From contig NZ_CP011509.1 in NCBI RefSeq assembly GCF_001027285.1, forward strand, positions 9,634,501 through 9,698,500: DNA of 64,000 bases. Reading direction: 5' to 3'. Shown here one piece after another: positions 16,927-24,454 of this stretch; the stretch's first letter is position 1; every line of letters starts with the position of its first letter. The position numbers were made by a program, and so were the translations under genes. Under the pieces are notes generated by a model. It made no database searches, had not been told where the DNA came from, and saw only the letters and a program-made list of their open reading frames with translations. Source of the stretch: Archangium gephyra. GTDB taxonomy: Bacteria; Myxococcota; Myxococcia; Myxococcales; Myxococcaceae.

Positions 16927-17340
16927 ATGCGCGAGAGCATCCTGGCGGCCGCGATCGCGGCGATGACCTGGGCAGCGGCGGGGACGGCCAACGCCCAGCA
17001 ACAGCAGATGGCGGGCAGCTACCAGCTCCAGCAGCCCATGGCCGGCAGCTATGCCCTCCAGCAGCCGATGGCGGGCAGCTACCAGCTCCAGCAACCCATG
17101 GTGGGCAGCTATCAACTCCAGCAGCCCATGGCGGGGAGCTACTACCTCCAGCAGCCGCTCACGGAGCGCTACGGCCTCCAGGAGGTGCCTCCGGGCGGCT
17201 ATTACCTCCTGCAGCCCCTCCCCGGGGGCTACTCCGTCCAGCAAGTCCCTCCGGGCGGCTACTTCCTCCTGCCAGCGCAGCCCGAAGCAGCGCCCGGAGA
17301 CACCGGGCTGGAGTCCTGGCCCTGGCCCCAGGAGCCCTGA
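16927..17340 (+). CDS. secreted decapeptide-repeat protein
   Basis: The protein is 137 aa. The ATG with GAGGAAGG upstream begins a signal peptide (AAAIAAMTWAAAGTANAQ). The mature chain is almost only nine ten-residue units. The first five are M-A-G-S-Y-x-L-Q-Q-P with one Val variant, and the last four drift to P-P-G-G-Y-x-x-x-Q-P. Tyr and Gln are regularly spaced and no Cys is present. This suggests an extended, surface-exposed or matrix polymer, but no homolog is recognised. It is divergent from the desaturase gene (128 bases apart). Confidence 0.65.
   Translation: MRESILAAAIAAMTWAAAGTANAQQQQMAGSYQLQQPMAGSYALQQPMAGSYQLQQPMVGSYQLQQPMAGSYYLQQPLTERYGLQEVPPGGYYLLQPLPGGYSVQQVPPGGYFLLPAQPEAAPGDTGLESWPWPQEP
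17008..17277 (+). repeat. nine 30-bp in-frame repeats in secreted protein
   Basis: Nine consecutive 30-bp units code for the decapeptides. Units one to five are near-identical (MAGSYQLQQP type) and units six to nine have diverged. The run of near-identical DNA makes copy number likely to vary between strains. Confidence 0.85.
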
Positions 17341-17407
17341 CAGGCGGAGCCTCTCCACTGCGAGCGTATTCCGCTGGGAGGCGAGGCGCGATACACCTGG
17401 GGTCGCC

Positions 17408-18520
17408 ATGGCAGAGACCCCGATGAACATCCCCACCGTCGACCTCACCGACCTCTCGTCGAAGGACCCCGCCCGCGTCGAGCGCGGCGCGGCGGCCATC
17501 CGGGAGGCCTTCGGCGTCTTCGGCCTCGTGTACGTGAAGAACCACGGCGTCGATGCCCAGGCGCTCGAGCGGTTCTACGACGCGTTCCGCACGTTCGTCT
17601 CGTGGCCCGCCGAGGCCAAGCGGCCCTACGGCCGCGCGGACATCTGGTACCAGCGCGGCTGGACGCCTCCGAACACCGAGGTGGCCGTGGCCGGCAATGG
17701 TCAGCCGGACTTCAAGGAGTGCTACTTCGCGGCGCCCTACCCGTCCGACGAGAGCTCGGCGCTCGAGTTCCCGCAGATCTACCCCGAGAACGTGTGGCCC
17801 CCGGATGCGCCGCCGTTCTTCCAGGAAGGCCTGCTCTCGCTCGGCCGGTCGCTCCACGAGGCGGGGCTCGGGCTGCTGCGCGGCGCGGCGGTGGCGCTCG
17901 GACTGCCGGAGACGTCCTTCGCGGACCTGTGCCAGCGGGGCCCTCACGTCACGCGCGCGCTGCAGTACCTGCCGCTCACCTCCTCCCAGGTGAACACCGG
18001 CATCGTCTGGGGCGAGGAGCACACGGACTTCAACCTGCTCACGCTGTTGCCCGGTGGCCGTTTCCTCGATCCTCAGGAGCAGCCGGCCAGGAGCCCCGAT
18101 GACAAGAGCGGGCTCTACCTCCGCACGCGCCCGACGCCCGAGGACCCCAAGGGCCGGATGGTGCGTGGCACCGCGCCGGCGGGCTGCATCGTCGCGCAGG
18201 TGGGCCAGCAGCTGGAGATCCTCACGGGCGGCACGTTCCTCGCGACGCCGCACGTCATCACCGCGCCGGGCGTGCCGGGCTGGCAGCGTCAGTCGGCCGC
18301 GCACTTCATGCACGTGCACACCAACACGGTGCTCTTCCCGCTGTCGAAGTTCCGTACCCCCGACGCCGTGCGGAACTACGCGCCGCCGGTGCTCGCGGGC
18401 ACGTACGACATCAAGACCCTGGTGGACATCGGCCTGGCGCCCTCGAGCGCGCTCGACCAGCTCGGCTACCGCCACTACGACCGGCTCAACCAGATGCGCG
18501 CGGGCGGCACGAAGTCCTGA
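17408..18520 (+). CDS. isopenicillin-N-synthase-like 2OG-Fe(II) dioxygenase
   Basis: The protein is 370 aa. The N-terminal DIOX_N part (IPTVDLTDLSSKD, FGVFGLVYVKNHGVD) and C-terminal 2OG-FeII oxygenase part are both present. The iron ligands are EEHTDFN (H-x-D) and TPHVITAPG (distal His), with RQSAAHFMH placing the Arg that binds 2-oxoglutarate. Relatives hydroxylate or oxidise small molecules; the substrate is unknown. The stop codon TGA touches the terminal inverted repeat of an IS5-type remnant, so the original C-terminus may have been trimmed by insertion. Confidence 0.82.
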   Translation: MAETPMNIPTVDLTDLSSKDPARVERGAAAIREAFGVFGLVYVKNHGVDAQALERFYDAFRTFVSWPAEAKRPYGRADIWYQRGWTPPNTEVAVAGNGQPDFKECYFAAPYPSDESSALEFPQIYPENVWPPDAPPFFQEGLLSLGRSLHEAGLGLLRGAAVALGLPETSFADLCQRGPHVTRALQYLPLTSSQVNTGIVWGEEHTDFNLLTLLPGGRFLDPQEQPARSPDDKSGLYLRTRPTPEDPKGRMVRGTAPAGCIVAQVGQQLEILTGGTFLATPHVITAPGVPGWQRQSAAHFMHVHTNTVLFPLSKFRTPDAVRNYAPPVLAGTYDIKTLVDIGLAPSSALDQLGYRHYDRLNQMRAGGTKS

Positions 18521-18780
18521 GCCTATTTCGGTAGGAGCGCGTGGAACCAGGTGATGAAACACAACGTGAAGTGCAGCATCGCCAGGTAAGTGTCCTCGCG
18601 ATTCCCCGGAGAGAACGGCTGTTTTCAGCGCCAGCCGAGGAGCGGGGCCCATGACCAAGTCTTCGGCGTCCTGGGCCAGCACGTCAACGAGGGGTACTGC
18701 CGGTTGGCCGCGACGTGCTGTTTGAGGGCGCGCCGGAGGCGGGACCAGTGCCTTCCTCATCGGCGCACACCGTAGACCCT
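18521..18780 (-). pseudogene. remnant of IS5-type transposase and one IS end
   Basis: On the minus strand, 18523-18600 reads REDTYLAMLHFTLCFITWFH and then ALLPK followed by a stop, a typical C-terminus of IS5-family DDE transposases. Upstream, another frame gives WSRLRRALKQHVAANRQYPS, so the gene is frameshifted and has lost its catalytic part. The outer end GCCTATTTCGGTAGG (18521-18535) shares 12 bases (TATTTCGGTAGG) with the ends of the miniature element at 52.1 kb. This shows that both come from the same IS type. Confidence 0.6.
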
Positions 18781-18781
18781 G

Positions 18782-19195
18782 CCGCCCTATTATGTCAGGA
18801 ACGCCATCTGCTTGGCTCGCGACTATCGCCGAGCATGGCTTCCGTTCGTCCTCAACTCCCTGCGGTACATCGTCCGCCGCACGGGTACGCCCATCGTCCC
18901 GGTGACGAGCGTGGGTGCGGAGGAGACAGCACCGCTGTTCGGGAAGATTCCAGCCAGCTTCCTGGGGATTCCCTACCTGCCGCTGACATCGCCACCATTG
19001 CCGGGGTGGTGGACCATCCGCTTCGGCGACCCCCGCCGCATGGGCGAACTGCCACCGGAGGCAGCCGAGGACATGTCGTAGGAGTAGCGGCTCACCGAGC
19101 GCATCCGCGAGTCCATCCAGGGCCTGTTCCAGGCGCTGCTCAAGGAGCGACGCTCTATCTTCGCGGAGCGAGGCGTATCTTCAAACCTGCTTTAG
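18782..19195 (+). pseudogene. broken lysophospholipid acyltransferase (PlsC-like) C-terminus
   Basis: The frame reads RYIVRRTGTPIVPVTSVGAEE, LPGWWTIRFGDPRR, two in-frame TAG stops (19079 and 19085), then ERIRESIQGLFQALLKERRS and a final stop. These blocks are the C-terminal half of plant/bacterial lysophospholipid acyltransferases. The N-terminal catalytic HX4D half is missing, lost at the junction with the transposase remnant. It is certainly inactive. Confidence 0.7.
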
Positions 19196-19364
19196 TGCAG
19201 TCTTGTAGAGGAAGTGAAGCGAGCTAGCCGTCGGCAAACACAGCTTGAGCGGCTCGCCCGATCTACCAGACTCATGGACAGACTGTTCCTCCTCTCCTGC
19301 CAAGCCTCTTGGATGGCCGACCACCGTTCGGATTTCTCCGACGGGGTGATTGCTTACCTTCCAA

Positions 19365-20504
19365 TCAACGCTCCATCTCTCCATCACCCTTGAATCTTCC
19401 ACCTGTGGGTTCAAAGCGCTTGAGAATCCGACCAAGCACTGCAACCACGAGTCTCTCGGCAGAGAAACCGGCCGCGAGGGCGAGCAGTGCATAAACATAC
19501 GTAGCCGACTCATTGCTCCCAATACGAAAAAAGCTATCCACCTGAGGGCTTGAGCTATCAGATGCACCCGCCTCATGTCCCACACCGATCAGCAACCCAG
19601 ATTGAACCACAAACCACATCAAGATCGCCGCAAACCCACCGAACACAGGCTTTGAAAAAAGGTAATAAACAAAATACCTCCGCACTGGCCCTTTGCTAAA
19701 CGGAAATTCCTGGCGGCTGACCATACTTGCCGCGAAGACTCCAACGGCTCCCAGCAGAAACAACGCCAATGTCTGCCGCAAAAGCGGCCATCTCGCGACA
19801 TCATCCCCCACAACAGAAGGGGTCACCCAACCTATCGTGAGTTGACTCCACCCTCTTGCATTCACGGTCAACACCACCACCACCGCCATGCTGAAAAGCA
19901 AGCAAATGGCATTCAAATTCGTCATGAAAACATTCAAGATGAGTTGACGAAATGTGTCGTCTGATTTTTCGTTTGTCAGCGTCAGCACTTCGCGGATATC
20001 ATGGCGCGCTTGCAGATGGACGGCTTCTTCATTGCCGCCGATCGCGCTTTCAATTTGTACGAATTTCCCCGTTTTGGGGCCAGTGTCGGCAAGGGAATTT
20101 TCTCCGAGCCAGAGGGCACGTAGTCTGCAATCCATAATGTTGCGCGAGAACGCATTGATGATCTGGGGGAGTCGCGCCCTGAGCATTTCGATGGGCATCA
20201 CCAGAATCAATTCCTCCTCCACCTGATGGATGAGCCGCCAGAACAAGGAGTTATTTTCCCACCACAGAAAACCCCGGGACTTCAGGCAAACCATCGCTTT
20301 GCCAAGCCGATCACGGCAGCGCTGGAGCAATTCACGATGGGCGTTATCTCTATCTCGGGCATCAATCAAGACCAACTGCGAGTGTATTTCCTCAACTTTG
20401 GCCCAGAGAGATTCGTCTACCACTGGCCTAAGCAACGTCTTCAGCTTTGAGATGACCTCTTCCGTGACCAGGCCTTGCTCTAGAGGATTATGGGATTGTG
20501 CCAT
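19365..20504 (-). CDS. AT-rich orphan membrane protein
   Basis: The protein is 379 aa. The ATG is preceded by AGAGGAG at 7 bases. The first ~210 residues are soluble and helical (KVEEIHSQLVLIDARDRDNA, then RARLPQIINAFSRNIMD). The rest holds about four membrane helices (LNAICLLFSMAVVVVLTV, LALFLLGAVGVFAASMV, FGGFAAILMWFVVQSGLLIG, YALLALAAGFSAERLVVAVL). The last part resembles the C-terminal membrane region of small bacterial membrane proteins that end LxAGFSERL. Codon use is clearly less GC-rich than in neighbours, and it lies among IS debris, so recent transfer is likely. The function is unknown; a membrane-linked defence effector is a speculation. Confidence 0.65.
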   Translation of the reverse strand: MAQSHNPLEQGLVTEEVISKLKTLLRPVVDESLWAKVEEIHSQLVLIDARDRDNAHRELLQRCRDRLGKAMVCLKSRGFLWWENNSLFWRLIHQVEEELILVMPIEMLRARLPQIINAFSRNIMDCRLRALWLGENSLADTGPKTGKFVQIESAIGGNEEAVHLQARHDIREVLTLTNEKSDDTFRQLILNVFMTNLNAICLLFSMAVVVVLTVNARGWSQLTIGWVTPSVVGDDVARWPLLRQTLALFLLGAVGVFAASMVSRQEFPFSKGPVRRYFVYYLFSKPVFGGFAAILMWFVVQSGLLIGVGHEAGASDSSSPQVDSFFRIGSNESATYVYALLALAAGFSAERLVVAVLGRILKRFEPTGGRFKGDGEMER

Positions 20505-21015
20505 CGTTTTCTCCTCTTCGCGCTCCACGCCCAACGAATTGATTGGAGGCTTTCCCGCATCCTCCAATTGCTCTGGCTAAATTCATAGCGAGAGGAAAAC
20601 AATCAATCCCACTTACTCCGCAATAAATTTTCCCTGCCTACTGGTCTCCGCAAGCAGGGCGGAAGACAGAGAAGGATGTTGCTGGCGTGACGCTTGCAGT
20701 GACGAGCTTTTTTGAGAGTCCAAAACTCCCCTCGGTGCTGCTGCACTCCATTTTGGAGGCTTGCTCGGTTCTCAGTACCGCATCCGGTAGAGCTTGGGCT
20801 TGCTCGCTTGCCAGCTGAGCCTCCTCGGCTCAACACCACGCCGCATGGAGTCGCCCCTGCGCCTGCCTCGCAGACGCGGTTTGCGGCGCCAAGTGCTCAA
20901 CACTCTTGCTCCCCCACTTCCTTCTCCTCGCCTTCTACATGGAGAGAGAATGCACTCCGCTTTTTTTCATTAACTGACAGCTCACGCGCAGACGCGGTTT
21001 GCGGCTCGCTACTTA
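20505..21015. other. gene-free AT-rich stretch with 19-bp direct repeats
   Basis: No supported gene is seen in this stretch. A perfect 19-base direct repeat (CGCAGACGCGGTTTGCGGC) occurs at 20870-20888 and 20987-21005. A related GCAGATGTGGTTT lies inside the miniature element just after. Base composition is lower in GC than the surrounding chromosome, like that of the adjacent membrane-protein gene. Confidence 0.5.
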
Positions 21016-21094
21016 GAGTTCCTTTCAAAAATCCCCTCGGGATCTGTCAGCCCGAGGGAGCGCTCCGCGCAGATGTGGTTTCTGAAAGGAGTTC
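21016..21094. mobile_element. 79-bp miniature inverted-repeat element
   Basis: The left end GAGTTCCTTTCAAAAATC (21016-21033) and right end GGTTTCTGAAAGGAGTTC (21077-21094) are imperfect inverted repeats (13 of 18 pairs). The element is flanked by the direct repeat CTTAG on both sides, with TTA (21013-21015, 21095-21097) as the likely duplicated target. TNA targets are typical of some IS5 subgroups. Inside, CCCTCGGG (21034-21041) and CCCGAGGG (21051-21058) form a perfect hairpin. It carries no gene. Confidence 0.6.
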
Positions 21095-21202
21095 TTAGTC
21101 TCGTACAGTTCCCCGTCTGCCGCTCACGTTACGCCGACTGTAGATCTACTCAGCCCGTCCATCGTCATGGGCCAGTAGATCTTCATCAGTAGGTGGGCAA
21201 AA

Positions 21203-21222
21203 GCTCCTTTACAAAAAGGAGC
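21203..21222 (-). terminator. terminator of the Ser/Thr kinase gene
   Basis: GCTCCTTT and AAAGGAGC form a perfect 8-bp stem with a 4-base loop. On the minus strand the stem is followed at once by TTTTGCC. It lies about 40-60 bases after the kinase reading frame and fits an intrinsic terminator. Confidence 0.7.
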
Positions 21223-21282
21223 GGAGCCCGAAGTGGTGGGAGAGTCTTAGGACGGATCCTCAGCGCCGCGCGTTTAACCTGG

Positions 21283-22881
21283 TCAGGAGTCTGGCCGCAC
21301 GGTTCTGGACATTGGCGTACGGGTCCGAACGCACCGCCTCCTCGAGGAAGGGGCCGCGGGGGCGCCCACTTCCCGGACGAGGAAGTCGGCGCACTTCGTG
21401 TGGAAGCGATCACTCACCAGGCAGCGGATGACGTTACGGATGAGCCTCGCATCCGTGCGATAGGCAGCGTTGTTCCGCATGGCCGCGCCGTAGGAGTCGA
21501 GGCCATCCACCCAGCGGAGGTTGTCGAAGTTGACGTGGCCCTCCAGATAGGGGGCATAGGCGCTCTGGGGATACTGCGTGCGCAATTTGGCGAGCTCCCG
21601 GAGCGTCTGATCCCTGCGCCACTCTTTTCCCTCCTTCACCCAGCGTTCGAGCTGCTCGATGTTGGGAAGGTCCTCCCGCGGAACGGTCCCCTCCGGAGCG
21701 GAGGTGGCCTGGGCGGAGGCCGTCGGCGTCTCACTGGGAGCAGGCTGTTGCTTGGGGGCGGGGGTGCTCTTCGCAACAGGGGAAGGCGCGCTCGTGGCGG
21801 GTTGCGTCTCCTGCGCCTCCGGCCAGAGGAGCGCCGCGCCGAGGCCCACCAGGAGCACTCCCGTGGCGCCCACGGCCAGCATCGGGCGCTTGTCCCGGGG
21901 AGGCACCAGCGCCCGCGTGTCGGGCACCGTCTCCTTGGAACGGCTGGGAACGGTGGCCTCCAGGGCGGAGGACGAGGCGGGTGCGTGGACCTGCACCGTG
22001 GGCGACTCGGAGGAGGCGCGCCCCTCCGGGAGTGCATCCAGCGCGGCGGCGAACTCCGTGGCCGACTGGAAGCGCTCCCCGGGATGTTTCGCCATCGCCT
22101 TGCGGACCGCCGCCTCCAACTGCGGGGAGAACCCCGTCCCGGAGCGAAGGCTGCCCAGCGTGGGCGGTGCGGCCTCCTGATGCATGCGCATCACCTCGGT
22201 CGAGCCCTCGCCGACGAAAGGCTTGGAGCCTGTGAGCAGTTCGAAGAGGAGCACGCCCACGGAGTAGAGGTCCGTGCGCGCATCGATCTCTCCAGCGCGG
22301 ATCTGCTCCGGGGCCATGTAGCTGGGGGTGCCCACGGCCAGGCCCGTGGTCAAGCCCGTCACCGTGTCGCGAAGCTTCGCCAGCCCGAAGTCCAGGATGC
22401 GGACCTGCTCGCCCAGCCCGACGGCCTCGGTCAGGATGATGTTGTCCGGCTTGATGTCCCGGTGGACGATGTTCTGCGCATGGGCGTGGGCCAGCCCCGC
22501 GAGCACCTGACGCACGAGGCCTAGCGCTCGCCTCACGGGCAGTGCCCCACCTTCGCTCACCAGCGTGCGCAGCGTCTGCCCGGTGACGAAGTCCATCACC
22601 ATGAAGGGGGCGCCGTCCTGCACGCCGTAGTCGATGACCGGAACGCAGCACGGATGCGACAGCCGGCTCATCGCCTGTGCTTCGATCTGGAACCGCCGCT
22701 GGAAGCTCACGTCCGATGCCATCCAGGAGTGGAGGAACTTGATGGCCACGGCCCGGCCCAGTTCCAGCCGCTCGCCGCGGTACACCACGCCCATGCCTCC
22801 CGCGGAGAGCCGCTGGAGGATCCGGTAGCGCTCCTGCAAGACGGTGCCAATACGGGGGTCGGAGATGGCGGTGGCTTCCAT
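21283..22881 (-). CDS. membrane Ser/Thr protein kinase, C-terminus frameshifted
   Basis: The protein is 532 aa as read. The N-terminal Pkn-type kinase domain (about 18-280) is complete: RLSAGGMGVVYRG, VAIKFL, HRDIKPDN, DFGLAK, APEQ and an SDVYS-like DLYSVGVLLFELLTG. A Pro/Ser/Thr linker, one membrane helix (MLAVGATGVLLVGLGAALL) and a ~100-residue outer domain follow. The final ~25 residues in this frame (APSSRRRCVRTRTPMSRTV) look wrong. Shifting frame at a GC run near 21355 gives PFLEEAVRSDPYANVQNRAA and a stop at 21260, a plausible natural end. Either the gene or the sequence has a one-base indel there. Confidence 0.85.
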   Translation of the reverse strand: MEATAISDPRIGTVLQERYRILQRLSAGGMGVVYRGERLELGRAVAIKFLHSWMASDVSFQRRFQIEAQAMSRLSHPCCVPVIDYGVQDGAPFMVMDFVTGQTLRTLVSEGGALPVRRALGLVRQVLAGLAHAHAQNIVHRDIKPDNIILTEAVGLGEQVRILDFGLAKLRDTVTGLTTGLAVGTPSYMAPEQIRAGEIDARTDLYSVGVLLFELLTGSKPFVGEGSTEVMRMHQEAAPPTLGSLRSGTGFSPQLEAAVRKAMAKHPGERFQSATEFAAALDALPEGRASSESPTVQVHAPASSSALEATVPSRSKETVPDTRALVPPRDKRPMLAVGATGVLLVGLGAALLWPEAQETQPATSAPSPVAKSTPAPKQQPAPSETPTASAQATSAPEGTVPREDLPNIEQLERWVKEGKEWRRDQTLRELAKLRTQYPQSAYAPYLEGHVNFDNLRWVDGLDSYGAAMRNNAAYRTDARLIRNVIRCLVSDRFHTKCADFLVREVGAPAAPSSRRRCVRTRTPMSRTVRPDS

Positions 22882-22943
22882 GACAGGCGGGGGAAGTTAT
22901 CAGGCCCGTCCCCTCGCGGGTGGAACACGGAGCAACTCGATGA

Positions 22944-23207
22944 GAGCTGGCGGTCAAGCGAGGGCCTGACGCCCAGCCCCATACCGCCCAACGCGAGCGC
23001 GGGCCCCGCTCGGGCTGGCACATCCTGGCCCAGCATGACGAGCGCACCGTCGTCGTCTACCAGGCCGACAACCCGCGCATCGGCCAGTTCGCGGCGGAGC
23101 ACCGCCGGGACGATCGGCTCAACCTGCTGCTCACGCCGCGCGAGACGGTGCCGTGGCCCGCGGAGGAGGCCACGGCGCAGCGGCTGGGACTCTCACGGCC
23201 CACCTGA
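22944..23207 (+). pseudogene. DUF4291 gene with internal deletion
   Basis: The frame gives GWHILAQHDERTVVVYQADN then PRIGQFAAEHRRDD, which is the N-terminus of DUF4291 proteins. It joins directly to LNLLLTPRETVPWPAEEATA and QRLGLSRPT with a stop, which is their C-terminus. About 120 central residues, including the SWIKPNFLWMMYRS core, are missing without breaking the frame. No ATG or GTG start is visible. It is a non-functional remnant between the divergent kinase gene and the BMP lipoprotein gene. Confidence 0.65.
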
Positions 23208-23229
23208 GCCACGTGCTAGGACAAAGGCC

Positions 23230-24450
23230 ATGCGCCTGCGTCACCTCGCCCTGGTCCTCGCCCTGCCCCTCCTGCCGGCCTGCAAGAGCCAGAAGGAGGC
23301 GCCTCCCGCCGCTCCCGCGAAGCCCACCGCTCCGGAGACCGCGGCCAAGGCCCCCACCACCCAGAAGAGCCGCATCGGCCTCGTCCTGGGGCTCGGGGGA
23401 CGCGGGGATCAGTCCTTCAATGACTCGGCCCTGCGCGGCCTGGAGGTCTGGGCCGCGGGCGTGAAGTACGAGGAGGGCGGCTACAAGGACGTTTCCTCCG
23501 AGGAGCTCGAGTCCACGCTCCAGCTGTCGCTCGGACAGGACAGGGCCCGGCGCAACCTCCAGGTGACTCCGCTCGGCATCACGCCCATCGTCCTCCAGAG
23601 CCGGGTGGCCGAGGACTACGAGCCCAACCTGCAACTGCTGGTGGAGGAGCAGGGCGTGGCGCTGTCGCTCGCGGTGGGCTTCATGCTGGAGAACGCGGTG
23701 GAGGCGGCGGCGAAGCGCAACCCGGACAAACACTTCCTCCTGGTGGACAGCCCGCTGCTGTCCGGCCAGGGCGAGCCGTACAGCCTGCCCAACGTGCGCA
23801 CCGTCGTCTTCCGCGAGGAGGAGGGTTGCTACCTGGTGGGCGCGCTGGCCGGGCTCACGACGAAGACGGGCAAGGTGGGCTTCGTGGGCGGCATGGAGAT
23901 TCCGCTGGTGAAGCGCTTCGAGGCCGGTTTCCGCGCGGGTGTGGCGGCCACCAACCCCAAGGCCACCGTGGTGTCCAACTACACCGGCGGCTTCACCAAC
24001 TTCGCGCTCGGCAAGCAGGTGGGGCAGGACCTGCTGACCAAGGGCGCGGATGTCCTCTTCGCCGCTGCGGGCGTGGACGGTTTGGGCGCCATCCAGGCGG
24101 TGAAGGAGGCGCGTGACGAGGGCAAGACCGTCTACGTCATCGGCGTGGACTCGGACCCGTCTCACCTGGCGCCCAAGGCCGTGCTGTCCGCGGTGGTGAA
24201 GCGCGTGGACCTGGTGGTGTACGAGGCCGTGAGGGATGAGGTCCAGGGCCGCTTCCAGGGCGGCAACCAGTCCCTGGGCCTGAAGGAGGGCGGCATCACC
24301 TACGCCCCCGTGCGGCTGGACTTCCCTGGCAAGGACGGCGCCCTGGCCAGGCTGGAGGAGCTGAAGGCGAAGATCATCTCCGGGGAGCTCCAGGTGCCCA
24401 CGCACCCGGATCAGCTCCGGCCCGCCACCGCGGCGCCTGGCACCCCCTGA
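23230..24450 (+). CDS. BMP-family (PnrA/TmpC-like) substrate-binding lipoprotein
   Basis: The protein is 406 aa. A signal peptide with lipobox LPAC is followed by a Pro/Ala-rich linker. The BMP fold shows IGLVLGLGGRGDQSFNDSA, a GFMLEN segment, VGALAGLTTKTGKVGFVGG, ATNPKATVVSNYTGGF, DVLFAAAGVDGLG and VIGVDSDPSHL. Family members bind purine nucleosides or related ligands for ABC importers. The stretch between residues ~75 and 125 (EEGGYKDVSSEELESTLQ onward) is an insertion compared with the usual family. No importer permease or ATPase gene adjoins it, so it may work as a receptor alone or with a remote transporter. The stop lies 4 bases from that of the convergent Sel1 gene. Confidence 0.85.
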   Translation: MRLRHLALVLALPLLPACKSQKEAPPAAPAKPTAPETAAKAPTTQKSRIGLVLGLGGRGDQSFNDSALRGLEVWAAGVKYEEGGYKDVSSEELESTLQLSLGQDRARRNLQVTPLGITPIVLQSRVAEDYEPNLQLLVEEQGVALSLAVGFMLENAVEAAAKRNPDKHFLLVDSPLLSGQGEPYSLPNVRTVVFREEEGCYLVGALAGLTTKTGKVGFVGGMEIPLVKRFEAGFRAGVAATNPKATVVSNYTGGFTNFALGKQVGQDLLTKGADVLFAAAGVDGLGAIQAVKEARDEGKTVYVIGVDSDPSHLAPKAVLSAVVKRVDLVVYEAVRDEVQGRFQGGNQSLGLKEGGITYAPVRLDFPGKDGALARLEELKAKIISGELQVPTHPDQLRPATAAPGTP

Positions 24451-24454
24451 GCGC

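Noticed and set aside
16639-17499. 286-residue frame on the minus strand with LLE-rich repeats
   Set aside because: The repeats are only the complement of the decapeptide-repeat gene; the minus frame lacks a start with a ribosome site.
20500-21260. CRISPR array
   Set aside because: The 19-bp direct repeats occur only twice, with a 98-base interval, and no regular spacers or cas genes are present.
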